From the NCBI GenBank assembly GCA_035512595.1, contig DATKDU010000506.1, positions 1 through 11,204 of the forward strand: 11,204 nucleotides of DNA, given 5' to 3'. Every line of letters begins with the position of its first letter. Within the stretch, counting starts at the first letter, position 1. Made by a program: the position numbers and the translations under genes. The notes under the pieces were generated by a model. That model ran no database searches. It had not been told where the DNA came from and saw only the letters and a list, made by a program, of their open reading frames with translations. Source of the stretch: DATKDU01 sp035512595 (GTDB lineage Bacteria > Planctomycetota > Planctomycetia > Pirellulales > Pirellulaceae). Of this stretch, positions 1 through 8,800 are shown piece by piece.

Positions 1-542
1 GCTTCGGCGATGCCGCGGCGCCCATCTGGATCGTCGGCCTGGCGCCAGCGGCTCACGGCGGCAATCGGACCGGCCGCGTTTTTACCGGCGACCGCTCGGG
101 GGATTTTTTATATGCGGCGTTGTTCCGCGCGGGGCTGGCCAACCAGCCGCAGTCGGTCTCCCGCGACGACGGGCTCACTTTGAAGAGAGTCTACATCAGC
201 GCTGCCGGCCGCTGCGCTCCGCCCGAGAACAAACCGACCCGCCAGGAGCTGGCCAACTGCCAGCAGTGGCTCGATCGAGAGCTGGAGGCACTCGCGCGGC
301 TCAAGGTGATTGTCGCGCTGGGCGGCATCGCCTGGGACGCGGCACTCAAGTTGCTGGCGCGTAGCGGGGAGGTGCTCCCGCGGCCGCGGCCCGCGTTTGG
401 ACATGCCGCCGAAGTCGCCATTGGCAACCGCACGCTCCTGGGCTGCTACCATGTCAGTCAGCAGAACACGTTTACCGGCCGGCTCACCGAGTCGATGATC
501 GACGCGGTCCTCACGCGGGCTAAGGAGCTTGCCGCCGACTGA
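1..542 (+). CDS. Uracil-DNA glycosylase, family 5 (UdgB-type), 3' part; 5' end outside window
   Basis: This is a base-excision repair enzyme that removes uracil, and in this family often other deaminated bases, from DNA. The frame is open from base 3 to the TGA at 540-542, giving about 179 residues; the start and the first iron-sulfur cysteines lie upstream of the window. Visible family 5 motifs are the GLAPAAHGGNRTG loop followed by VFTGDRSGDFLY, whose Asp is the proposed catalytic acidic residue in this family, then RCAPPENKPT and the nearby NC, which supply the later iron-sulfur cysteines, and the C-terminal HVSQQNTFTGRLTE loop that inserts at the lesion. The usual active-site Asp/Asn of families 1 and 2 is absent from the first motif, as expected for family 5. 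The C-terminus looks complete. A 106-base gap holding an inverted repeat follows. The family call is firm; exact substrate range cannot be read from sequence. Confidence 0.9.
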   Translation, partial: FGDAAAPIWIVGLAPAAHGGNRTGRVFTGDRSGDFLYAALFRAGLANQPQSVSRDDGLTLKRVYISAAGRCAPPENKPTRQELANCQQWLDRELEALARLKVIVALGGIAWDAALKLLARSGEVLPRPRPAFGHAAEVAIGNRTLLGCYHVSQQNTFTGRLTESMIDAVLTRAKELAAD

Positions 543-555
543 CCATGTCTTACTC

Positions 556-620
556 ACCCGAAGCGCGAGCGAGGGCCGAGCCGAGTGAATCGAGCGTATT
601 CCCTCGCTGGCGCTTCGGGT
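556..620. repeat. Inverted repeat with 20-base arms between two genes (planctomycete-type intergenic element)
   Basis: The left arm at 556-575 is ACCCGAAGCGCGAGCGAGGG. The right arm at 601-620 is CCCTCGCTGGCGCTTCGGGT, its reverse complement at 19 of 20 positions. The loop is 25 bases (576-600). It lies wholly between the glycosylase stop and the next ATG, so it could form a stable hairpin in mRNA, but no T-run follows, so it is not a canonical intrinsic terminator. From memory, near-identical GCGCTTCGGGT elements are scattered between genes in many planctomycete genomes and give rise to spurious predicted peptides containing NPKRQRG. Its function is unknown to me; it could be a REP-like or MITE-like element. 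Confidence 0.8.
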
Positions 621-636
621 TAGTATTCGCTGCCAC

Positions 637-640
637 AAGG
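637..640 (+). promoter_or_regulatory. Weak ribosome binding site for the PLP enzyme
   Basis: AAGG sits 8 bases before the ATG at 649. It supports this start, which comes directly after the inverted repeat. The match to the Shine-Dalgarno consensus is short. Confidence 0.35.
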
Positions 641-648
641 ATCCAGCC

Positions 649-2475
649 ATGTCCACGGATGCGACCAGTGCCGAACTGAAGATCGCCCGCCAGCTCAGCC
701 CGCGTCGTAGCACGTCGTCGGCGACCAATCTCGACGAGCTGGCCGCCGAGCAGCTCGCCCACTTCGGCATTGATGCCGACACGGACATCGGCCGCACGCT
801 CAGCCGCCTGGCGCGCAGCCTGTACCAGACGCACGTCGATCTGCACGGCCTGTGGAAGTGGACGCTCGCGGAGCTGGACCAACTCGACCGCAGCGATCGC
901 ATCGCCTACTTCAACGCCAAGCGGTTCCTCTGCTTTCAACTGGCCAAGCTGCTCGACACGCTGCAAAATCCGTTTCGGCACACGTACCAGTCGCTCGTCG
1001 AGCCGCAGTCGGCGAAGATGGCCAAAGGTCCCTACCCGATCTTCGACAACGTGACCGCCATTTTCTCGGCCACGCCGGTTATCGCCCGCACGGCAACCTA
1101 CCTCTACGCCTGCACCGAGTGGATCGACCAGGCGTTTCAGGGGAAGGAGATGCTGCTGGAGGTCTACTCGCGGCTCCTCAATCCGACGTCAATCTCGCTG
1201 GCCAACCACATCGTCGATCTGGAATGCGGGCCGCTCGCCGGCGAGTACATGGCCTGGAATTTCAATTCGGGAATGGCGGCGATCGACGCCACGCTGGGGC
1301 ACGTCCTCGGCTACCAGGACATCGTCCTCAGTTCGCGCAATATCTACGGCGGGGCCTTCCAGCTTCTGCACGACTGGTACCGCAAGCCGAGCAACCTCGA
1401 CGTCGCGGTCCACTTCTTTGACGGGTACACTGTGGACGCCTTTCGCGCCGCGTTGGCGAGCGTGCGTCAAGAGCATGCCGATCGCGTTGCGGCGGGCAAG
1501 CAGGTCTACGTCTATATCGAATCGCCTTGCAATCCGCACGGCTACGTCCTCGATGTGCCGGCCATCTGCCAGGCGGCGCATGACGAAGGGCTGACCGTCA
1601 TCCTCGACGCGACCGTCGCCACGCCCTTTCTCGCGCAGCCGCTCATGCGTGACAACGCGGCGGAGCGTCCTGATTTTTTGATTCACAGCTACACCAAGGA
1701 CATCACCGGCTCAGGGACGACGACTGCCGGCTGCGTCATTGGCAAGAACGAGCGGATGTTCATTCCCAAAGGCGAGTCGATGGCAGCCACCGACCTCTCC
1801 GGCCGCCTCGTCACCTATTCGTGGCGCGACACGCTGTTCTGGAACGTTTTTTACGTCAAAGGGGCGTTCCTCGATGCCGACAAGGCGTTCGAGGTGATCA
1901 ACGGCTCGCGGACGCTCGAAATGCGCATGCTCCGCAAGGCGATCGGCACCACGGTGCTGGCCCGCTTCCTGCACTCGCATCCCGACATCAACGTCCTGTG
2001 CAACGCGCTGGACGACAACGAAAATGCAGAACTTCGCCGCCGGGTGCTGCGGCTCGGCCTGCCCGCCCCGCTCTTCACGATCGACTTCGAGCGGGCCAGC
2101 CTCGACCGCCTCACCTTCACCCGCTTCTTCGATTGCCTCGAGCCGGCCTTCGGGCACCAGGTCTCGCTCGGCCAGTGCAACACGGTCATCCTCTGCCCGG
2201 CCCTCACCAGCCACTCCGAGATGAACCAACAGGAGCTGCGCGAAGCCGGCATCACGCCGACCACCATCCGCATCGCCATCGGCGACGAAGACCCGCGGCA
2301 ATTGGCCGCCCACTTCGTGCAGGCGGCGGAACTGGTCATCGATCCGGTGCGGCCCGGCTTTTCGCAGCGGTTTGCCGGCGCGAAGGAGTTGGATCGGCTC
2401 TTCCGGGAAACGTATCTCTCCGCCCACACTCGCTGGCTCGACGAACAGCCGTCGTTTGAGTCGCTGCGGAAGTGA
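649..2475 (+). CDS. PLP-dependent enzyme of the Cys/Met metabolism (trans-sulfuration) family with long N-terminal extension
   Basis: This 608-residue protein belongs to the fold-type I PLP family that includes cystathionine gamma-synthase, cystathionine lyases and O-acetylhomoserine sulfhydrylase. Family landmarks appear in order: Y173-S174-R175 in YSRLLNPT (cofactor phosphate contact from the partner subunit), NSGMAAIDA, Y233 in IYGGAF (stacks on the PLP ring), ESPCNPHG, D320 in ILDATVATPF (pyridine nitrogen), and K350 in HSYTKDITGSG (Schiff-base lysine). The C-terminal TIRIAIGDEDPRQLAAHF matches the usual RLSVGIEDPEDL region. Typical members are about 380-430 residues; here some 130 predicted helical, unassigned residues precede the catalytic fold. 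The ATG at 649 has a weak AAGG 8 bases upstream. The substrate cannot be decided: sulfur amino acid metabolism is the default, but the extension and altered motifs could mean a different role. Confidence 0.85.
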   Translation: MSTDATSAELKIARQLSPRRSTSSATNLDELAAEQLAHFGIDADTDIGRTLSRLARSLYQTHVDLHGLWKWTLAELDQLDRSDRIAYFNAKRFLCFQLAKLLDTLQNPFRHTYQSLVEPQSAKMAKGPYPIFDNVTAIFSATPVIARTATYLYACTEWIDQAFQGKEMLLEVYSRLLNPTSISLANHIVDLECGPLAGEYMAWNFNSGMAAIDATLGHVLGYQDIVLSSRNIYGGAFQLLHDWYRKPSNLDVAVHFFDGYTVDAFRAALASVRQEHADRVAAGKQVYVYIESPCNPHGYVLDVPAICQAAHDEGLTVILDATVATPFLAQPLMRDNAAERPDFLIHSYTKDITGSGTTTAGCVIGKNERMFIPKGESMAATDLSGRLVTYSWRDTLFWNVFYVKGAFLDADKAFEVINGSRTLEMRMLRKAIGTTVLARFLHSHPDINVLCNALDDNENAELRRRVLRLGLPAPLFTIDFERASLDRLTFTRFFDCLEPAFGHQVSLGQCNTVILCPALTSHSEMNQQELREAGITPTTIRIAIGDEDPRQLAAHFVQAAELVIDPVRPGFSQRFAGAKELDRLFRETYLSAHTRWLDEQPSFESLRK

Positions 2476-2576
2476 CTCGCTCTGAGCATCGTCAGCGGGG
2501 GCGTGTTACACTGGTAGCGCTTGAATGCCGCTGGTTCTCGCCCGCCCTTGCCCCCCATTTGCTTACCCTGCCGCCA

Positions 2577-3866
2577 ATGCGACGCACCTCTCTCCTGACG
2601 TCGGTTTTTTCGTTGTCGCTCGTACTTCTCCCTGCCATTGCCGCGGCTGACGATAGCGTGCTACTGACGGCCGGACCGATCCGGCACGCTGCCGGCGATT
2701 GGCCCCAGTGGCGCGGACCGGAGGGCAATGGCATCGCCGAGGCCGATCAGGCTCCGCCCTCGAATTGGAGCAGCACCGAGAACGTCGTTTGGAAGGCAAA
2801 AATTCCGGGCCGCGGACACAGCTCGCCGATCGTCGTCGGCGATCAGGTTATCGTGGCGACGGCGGATGAAAAGCAAGAGATTCAATCGGTTCTGTCCTTC
2901 GATCGAAAGTCGGGGGCCGAGCATTGGCGTGCCGACGTGCATCAGGGAGGCATGGACCGCAAGGGGAACCAGAAGACAACGCAGGCCTCCGCCACAGCGG
3001 CCTGCGACGGCCAGCGGCTGCTGGTCAACTTTCTCAATCGGGGCGCGATCTACACGACCGCACTCAGCCTCGACGGAAAGCAACTCTGGCAAACCAAGGT
3101 CTCCGATTTTGCCACGCATCAGGGGTTTGGTTCCTCCCCCGTGCTGCACGGGCCGCTCGTTTACGTGACGACCGACAGCCGCGGCGGTGGGGTTGTCGCC
3201 GCCCTTGATCGAGTCAACGGGAAAGTCGTCTGGAGGCAGGATCGCCCATCGAAGGCCAACTACGCGTCGGCCACACTCCTCACCGCCGCCGGCCGCGCGC
3301 AACTTGTCGTCCACGGCTGCGATCTGGTATCCAGCTTCGATCCGACCACGGGCCGGAAGCTGTGGGAGATCGAGGGAGCGACCACCGAGTGCGTGACGTC
3401 GCTGACCACCGACGGCCAGCGCGTCTTCGTCAGCGGCGGCTATCCGCGGCAGCACGTGCAAGCGGTCGAGGCCGACGGCTCGGGCAAGACCGCGTGGGAA
3501 AACACCAGCCAGGTCTATGTGCCGTCGATGATCGTGAAGGAAGGAGTGCTCTACGCAGTGCTCGACACGGGGGTGGCCACCTGCTGGAAGTGCGACACGG
3601 GCGAGCAACTCTGGAAAGAGCGGCTCGGCGGCACGTTCACGGCTTCACTCGTCCTCGTTGGCGAGAATCTGTACGCCGTCAACGAAGCCGGACAGTGCTT
3701 CATCTTCAAAGCCAGCCCGGAGAAGTTCGAACTCGTGGCCGAGAACAAGCTGGGCGACGAAGTTTATGCGACGCCCGCGATTTGCGGCAGCCGCATCTAC
3801 ATGAGGGTCGTCGAGCGGACCGGCGGCCAGCGGCAGGAAATGCTCTATTGCCTCGGGAGCAAGTGA
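2577..3866 (+). CDS. Secreted PQQ-like (BamB-type) beta-propeller repeat protein
   Basis: This is a predicted exported beta-propeller of 429 residues. The ATG at 2577 was chosen because it gives a clean Sec signal peptide (MRRTS, a hydrophobic run LLTSVFSLSLVLLP, then AIAAA with cleavage near residues 22-24). The frame stays open to a GTG at 2472 that overlaps the preceding stop, but starting there would bury the signal peptide. The mature part opens with DWPQWRGPEGNG (41-52), a hallmark of planctomycete PQQ-like proteins, followed by repeated blades with motifs such as VVWKAKIPGRGHSSPIV, LWQTKVSD, GKVVWRQDR, GRKLWEIEG and GEQLWKERLGG. The repeated W in xLWxxxxG units is typical of PQQ-like blades. 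No catalytic residues of a quinoprotein dehydrogenase are evident, so a structural or scaffolding role is as likely as enzymatic activity. No strong ribosome binding site is visible. Confidence 0.85.
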   Translation: MRRTSLLTSVFSLSLVLLPAIAAADDSVLLTAGPIRHAAGDWPQWRGPEGNGIAEADQAPPSNWSSTENVVWKAKIPGRGHSSPIVVGDQVIVATADEKQEIQSVLSFDRKSGAEHWRADVHQGGMDRKGNQKTTQASATAACDGQRLLVNFLNRGAIYTTALSLDGKQLWQTKVSDFATHQGFGSSPVLHGPLVYVTTDSRGGGVVAALDRVNGKVVWRQDRPSKANYASATLLTAAGRAQLVVHGCDLVSSFDPTTGRKLWEIEGATTECVTSLTTDGQRVFVSGGYPRQHVQAVEADGSGKTAWENTSQVYVPSMIVKEGVLYAVLDTGVATCWKCDTGEQLWKERLGGTFTASLVLVGENLYAVNEAGQCFIFKASPEKFELVAENKLGDEVYATPAICGSRIYMRVVERTGGQRQEMLYCLGSK

Positions 3867-4820
3867 TTACGTCTGCAGCGCAGCGATCACCAGCTCCAAA
3901 TATTCCCGCGCCCGCCGCGCCAGAGCATCGACCTCCTCGGCACTCTTGGCTTTTAACTTCGGCGCGGAGATGTTCTCGCAGCACAGCGGCATTTCGCGGC
4001 CGGTGAAGGCGACGTTGTGCAGCAGCCGGTAATGATCGATCTCCCCCAGGCCCGGCCCGCAATCCTGGTTGACCGGGAACATGCGGTGATCCTTGATGCA
4101 GAAGCTGCGGATCAGGTTCACGCAGGTCTGGATGTCCGCCAGCGGATTGACTTTGCCTTTGGTGTAATCCATTACGTTGCCGGCGTCGTAGTTGACCTGG
4201 ATGTTCTCGTCGTCCACCTCGCGGACAATCTCGCCGGTGACCTGCCCCGTCTCGCCGTGCTGCTTGACGACGATCAGCACGCCATGGTCGCGAGCGATCG
4301 GCCCGAGCTGTTTGAACCGCTCGACCCACACCTTCCGGTTGGGGCCTTCCGTGTGGCCGAACGTCAGGACGTGGCCAATGCCGGCGGCTTCGGCCTGGAG
4401 AACACGATTTTTGAAAATCTCGACCGCGTTCGCATGCTCGGGATAAACGGTGCTGAACATCATGACCGGCGTCAGTCCAGCATCGCGGCAGCGCTGGCCG
4501 AGCTCTTTTGCCTTGGCGGCGGGGGCATCCGGCGGCATCACCGGCACTGGGTTCTCCTCGCCGTCTTCCTTGTGCGTCGTTCCCCAGGCGACGAACTCAT
4601 AGCCCGCCTTCTTGATCCCCTCCAGCGCCCGGGCGAGCGGATACTGGTTGTAGGGGAGCGTCATGCAGGCGATCTGGAACTGCGTCGGCTTGCCCGACGG
4701 CTCGCCGGCATCCGTTTCCTGACCTAGAAGCTCGGTGCCGAAAGCCAGGCCGCCGGCCGCGATAGCGCCCATCTTCAGAAGCGAGCGCCGATGGATCAGA
4801 TTGGGAGACATGTTGGGCAT
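3867..4820 (-). CDS. Tat-exported sugar phosphate isomerase/epimerase-like TIM-barrel protein
   Basis: This 317-residue protein resembles the xylose isomerase-like TIM-barrel family (AP endonuclease 2 superfamily). It begins with a twin-arginine leader, HRRSLLKMG (residues 10-18), then AIAAGGLAFG, so export is predicted. In the barrel, likely metal or substrate ligands lie in VVKQHGETGQ, QVNYDAGNVMDY, FCIKDHRMFP and MPLCCENIS, matching the Glu/Asp/His pattern of the family. Secreted members are abundant in planctomycetes and their substrates are mostly unknown; carbohydrate breakdown is an inference. Two starts are possible: the ATG at 4820, and the ATG at 4811 (residue 4), which has AGGA 8 bases upstream. 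The TAA stop abuts the TGA of the convergent propeller gene with no gap. The kinase/regulator pair lies upstream on the same strand across a 135-base gap, which holds no gene and no convincing promoter. Confidence 0.85.
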   Translation of the reverse strand: MPNMSPNLIHRRSLLKMGAIAAGGLAFGTELLGQETDAGEPSGKPTQFQIACMTLPYNQYPLARALEGIKKAGYEFVAWGTTHKEDGEENPVPVMPPDAPAAKAKELGQRCRDAGLTPVMMFSTVYPEHANAVEIFKNRVLQAEAAGIGHVLTFGHTEGPNRKVWVERFKQLGPIARDHGVLIVVKQHGETGQVTGEIVREVDDENIQVNYDAGNVMDYTKGKVNPLADIQTCVNLIRSFCIKDHRMFPVNQDCGPGLGEIDHYRLLHNVAFTGREMPLCCENISAPKLKAKSAEEVDALARRAREYLELVIAALQT

Positions 4821-4955
4821 CCTGGCTGGTGCTTGATACGACAGGAGAGCAATGTTTCATTTTGGGCACTTTCGTCCGCGCCAGGCAAGGTGCTCGGTGC
4901 AAAAGTCGTTGAGTCACACTTACTCCGCCGTTTCCACACAACCGCGCGCTGGCTC

Positions 4956-5828
4956 TCAGCTTCGTTTTTTCACTTCCCGGAAGGCCGGCGTTTCGCTCAA
5001 TGTGAAGATCACGAACTCCTCACCGGTGACGGTGCTGATGTCATGGTGCATGGAGACGACCTTGGTGCCGGTGATCAGCTGGATCATCGAGTCGATCTGC
5101 ATGCGTGCGGTTTCGATCAGGAGCGACCTCACCCGCTTCACAAGATCGCGGCCCTGTTCGACGGACGCGGTTTCGACCAAGTGCTGCTCCGCCGCGGTCA
5201 GGACGCCCTGGAGGCGGACCAGCAACAGGTCGCCAATGAGATGGGCCTGAACATCTCGGGGCCCGCGGCCGATAAACTCCTGCTCAAAGCGGCACATCCC
5301 CTGGCACACCGCCGCTTCGATCTCGCCCTGCGTCTTCAACGGGCCCTGCGCGATGGTTGGCTGGGGCCGCGGCAGCAGAACAGGCGCGCTTTCGTCCCCC
5401 ACTCGCCGTGAACAGAACACCAGCAGGATCATCGCTTCCAGCCCTTCGCGCTCGAAGGGCTTCTGCATGCTCGGAAGTTTGGCGAATCCAGGGTGAAGCT
5501 GGCCCGCGTCGTAGCCGGACATGATGATAAAGGGAATGTCGCGCTCTTTAAGAATGTCGGCAACGGGATAGGCGAACTGCCCGCCCAGATTCAGATCAAG
5601 CAGCACGCCGTCGAGCTTCTCACGGCGCGCCATCTCCTCCGCTTCGCGCAGGCGCGCGGCCATGCCGACAACCTCACAGCCGATCTCTTCGAGCATCGAC
5701 TTCAAAGCCATGGCGACCATGCCGACGTCTTCAACGACCAGCACGCGCAGGCCCTGTAACATGCGCCGGCGGCCGCTCTCGATCGAGCCCGGTGAGGATT
5801 CACGTTCCCGTTGTGTTTTCCCTGGCAT
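4956..5828 (-). CDS. Response regulator: receiver domain fused to a DUF2294/MpsC-like domain
   Basis: This 290-residue protein has two domains. Residues 27-138 are a CheY-like receiver with the acidic pair E33-D34, phosphoacceptor D78 in LLDLNLGG, S104 in IIMSGY and K123 in QKPF, so it looks competent for phosphorylation. After a linker (139-165), residues 168-282 match DUF2294 (PF10057, MpsC-like): EFIGRGPRDVQ, the LLLVRLQGVLTAAEQHL core, then TGTKVVSMHHDI and GEEFVIFTL. There is no DNA-binding domain and no membrane segment. The ATG at 5828 was chosen because AAGAGG lies 7 bases upstream; an ATG at 5762 just before the receiver has no such site. The start overlaps the kinase gene by 29 bases, which suggests translational coupling and makes the kinase the probable phosphodonor. 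DUF2294 function is poorly known, so the output of this regulator is open. Confidence 0.85.
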   Translation of the reverse strand: MPGKTQRERESSPGSIESGRRRMLQGLRVLVVEDVGMVAMALKSMLEEIGCEVVGMAARLREAEEMARREKLDGVLLDLNLGGQFAYPVADILKERDIPFIIMSGYDAGQLHPGFAKLPSMQKPFEREGLEAMILLVFCSRRVGDESAPVLLPRPQPTIAQGPLKTQGEIEAAVCQGMCRFEQEFIGRGPRDVQAHLIGDLLLVRLQGVLTAAEQHLVETASVEQGRDLVKRVRSLLIETARMQIDSMIQLITGTKVVSMHHDISTVTGEEFVIFTLSETPAFREVKKRS

Positions 5829-8800
5829 CGGTCGTCCTCTTGATAATTGGGAATTCGATGGTGCAGTGCAGGCCCTGCGGCTCGAACTGCATACTGACGG
5901 TCCCGGCCAGGTCGTGACTGACGCTGCTCTGGATCAGCATGGTGCCGAAGCCGGGTTTGCCGTCGGCCTTGATGGCAGGCCCGCCTGATTCGATCCACTC
6001 GACCCGCGCCCGCTCGCCATCGGGACGGCTGAACTGATGCCAGCGGACCGTGATCCTGCCGGTCTCGTTGGACAGCGCGCCGTACTTGATGGCATTAGTG
6101 ACCAGTTCGTGGAACACCATCTCCATGGCGATTGCCGGCTCGCGGGCCAGGGCCGGCCCGTCGCCTTCGATGATGAGGCGCGGGGACTGTTCGCCGAGGT
6201 AGGGCGCCAGTTCGAGGTTGAGCAGGTGCCGCAGTCCCGTGTGTTCGTCGCCGTAGAGTGTGAGCAGGGAATGCGCCCGCGCCAGGGCGGCGAGGCGGGG
6301 CTCGAAGGCGGCGAGGAACTCCGGCAGCGAATCGCTTCGCCGGCCCAAACCCTGCACGATCGCCTGGACGGTCGCCAGCGTGTTCTTGATGCGATGGCTC
6401 AGCTCATGCATCAGCCGCTCACGCTGCTGCTGCGCCCTCTTGTGTTCCGTAATGTCGACGAAGGTGGCGACGATGCCGTCGATGCGGTTGTCCGAGGTGC
6501 GGTAAGGCAGCACGCGCCGGATGAAGGTCTTCCCTTCGTCGCTGTCGACTTCGGTTTCCACCGGTACGAGGTCCTGCAGCACGCAGCGCGCGTCAGAATC
6601 GAGCTGGGACCCGGTCACTGTCGAGGCCAGATCCGCGATCGGCCGGCCCACGTCCGAAGGAATCAGCCGCAGCACCTGCTTGATCGCCGGGGTGAACCAG
6701 CGGACGCGGCAGTTCATGTCCAAGAAGAGCGTCGCGACCTCGGTGCTGACCAGCAGGTTGTTCAGATCGTTGTTGGTCTGTTCGACGACTTCGATCTTGC
6801 CGCGCAGTTCATTGTTGAGAGTGTTCAGTTCTTCGTTAAGCGATTGCAGTTCTTCCTTGGAGGTTTCCAGCTCTTCGTTGGCGGACTGCAGTTCCTCGTT
6901 GATCGAGAGCATTTCCTCGTTGGAGATGCTGTACTCCTCGACAAGCCGATCGTACTGCCCGGAGACATCGTGCAGGTCCTGCCGCGTCAGCCGCAGTTCT
7001 TCTTCGAGCTGGTCCACGGTATACGCGCCGCCGCTGTCCGAGTCTGCCTGCGGGCCTTCGACTGCGGCGACCGGCTCCGGCGTCTCTTCAAAGCTGACAA
7101 GCATCAGCGGGGATTCCTCGGACGGCGCGCCGAGCAGGCTGACCGTCAACCGCACGGGCCGGCGCAGGTCGCGATTCTTGATGTATCCGCCCGTCGTGAC
7201 GATCGTCCGCCTCTCGGCGATCGCCTCGTTGATCGCGTGACGCAACGGCGGCCTGACACCCGCGGCGACCAGGGCCAGCAGGTCCCGCGTCGGCTCGCCG
7301 CCGGGCTGCATCAGATACCGCGATGTGTCGCCGTGATAGACCAGCACCTGACGGTCCGCATCGATGAGGACTGAAGGCGGCGCATAGCGATCCAGCAGCG
7401 CCCGCTGCGCGACGGTGAGGAACTCATCCTTGGCCCGCCGGTGGGACGTCACCGGGGAGAGCGGGCCGATCCGCCGATCCGCCACGGAGAACCTCGGAAA
7501 ATCAAATCGGTCGGCGTGGGTCATGCGGCGTGACCGAAAGATGCGCCAAGGTGCGGAGATCGGTTCGAACAGATCGGTCTGCGTCCCAATCGTCTCGGCG
7601 CTGCCGAGGAACAGCGTGCCCCCGTCGCGCAGGGCGAAGTTGAACATCCATAGTATCTTCCGTTGCGTCTCCGGCTCGATGTAGATCAGCATGTTGCGGC
7701 AGCAGATCAGGTCCATCCGCGAGAAGGGCGGGTCGGTGATCACGTTATGCCGGGCGAAGACGATCATGTCGCGCAGGGTCTTTCGCACTTCGTACGTCGA
7801 CTCATGCTTGATGAAGAAACGTTCGACGCGCTGCGGTGAAAGCTGGGTCGTGAGGGCCTCTGGATAGACGCCCGCGCGGGCCCACTCGAGACTATCAGAA
7901 ACATCCGTGGCGAAAATCTGCGGCTTGATCCCCTTGCCCGCAGCCTCGATCCGTTCCAGAAGCAACATGCCCAGGGTGAACGCCTCTTCCCCGGTCGCGC
8001 AGCCGACGGACCAGACACGCATCTCGTCGCCGTTGTCCCGCTTGGCGATCATCGGATCGATCACTCGTCGCTCCAGCTCCTCCCAGGCCTCGTGATCGCG
8101 GAAGAAACTGGAGACGTTGATCATCAGGTCGCGGAAGAGCGCGGCGGCTTCGTCGGCGTCGTCGCGCACGAGCTTCGCATAGGCATCAAAGGTGTCGATG
8201 CTGCGCAGGCCCATGCGCCGCTCGGTGCGGCGCAGCAGCGTCGGCCGCTTGTAATCGGCAAAGTCATAGTCGAAGTGATCGTGCAGCACACGGAGGATGC
8301 TCTGCAGCGTCGCCGCCTCGACTTCGGGTACGGGGCCCTCGGGTTCGACCAGTGCGTCGATGAGCGGGTGCGTTGTCAGGCGTGCCAAGGCCTGCGCAAT
8401 CTTGTCGACGGGGAGCACCAGATCGACCAGGCTGGTGCTGATCGCGCTGCGTGGCATGCCGTCGAATTCCGCCGTTTCGGGGGTCTGCGCGATGACCGTT
8501 CCGCCGGCAGCCTTGACCGCCACGATGCCGCGGGATCCGTCCATCGCCGTGCCCGAGAGAATCACCGCCACGGCGCGATCGCCGTACGCCGACGCCAGTG
8601 AGTCGAAGAATCGATCGATCGGGCGGCGTTGGCTTCGTTCGGCCTTCGGATCGACCAGGCGAAGCCGGCCGCTGCTGACGACCAGGTCGCGGTTGGGAAC
8701 GCAGACGTAAATGTGCCCCGCTTCGATCGCCAGGCCGTCCTGCGCGGGCCTGACCGTGAGAGATGTATGCCGAGCGAGAAGATCGACGAGGTGACTTTCG

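Noticed and set aside
556..620. Inverted repeat as an intrinsic terminator for the glycosylase gene
   Set aside because: A strong stem is possible, but no T-tract follows either arm, so it is annotated as a repeat instead.
108..902. 264-codon minus-strand frame spanning the glycosylase end and the PLP enzyme start
   Set aside because: Ser/Arg-rich shadow across two well-supported plus-strand genes and the inverted repeat.
550..981. Minus-strand frame containing TNPKRQRG and LARASGE peptides
   Set aside because: The peptides are translations of the inverted repeat at 556-620, and the rest runs antisense to the PLP enzyme; this is the known type of spurious planctomycete prediction.
2504..2512. 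TGTTACACT as an extended -10 promoter for the propeller gene
   Set aside because: TG is correctly placed, but TACACT matches only 4 of 6 bases and no -35 box is present at the right spacing; too weak to annotate.
2472..2576. GTG start at 2472 for the propeller protein, overlapping the PLP gene stop
   Set aside because: It would add 35 residues ahead of a classic signal peptide that begins at the ATG at 2577.
2661..3608. 315-codon minus-strand frame opposite the beta-propeller gene
   Set aside because: No domain or signal seen; the plus strand has a signal peptide and PQQ-like blades in the same interval.
4821..4955. Possible promoter or terminator between the regulator and the isomerase-like gene
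   Set aside because: Only a lone TTGCAC-like box and short unpaired GCAC/GTGC segments were seen; no coherent promoter pair or hairpin with a T-run.
6037..7374. A 445-codon open frame on the plus strand opposite the kinase gene
   Set aside because: It lies wholly antisense to a gene with unmistakable CheB/CheR/HWE motifs; its composition (runs of Gln, Val, Phe opposite the NEEL heptads) is that of a high-GC shadow frame.
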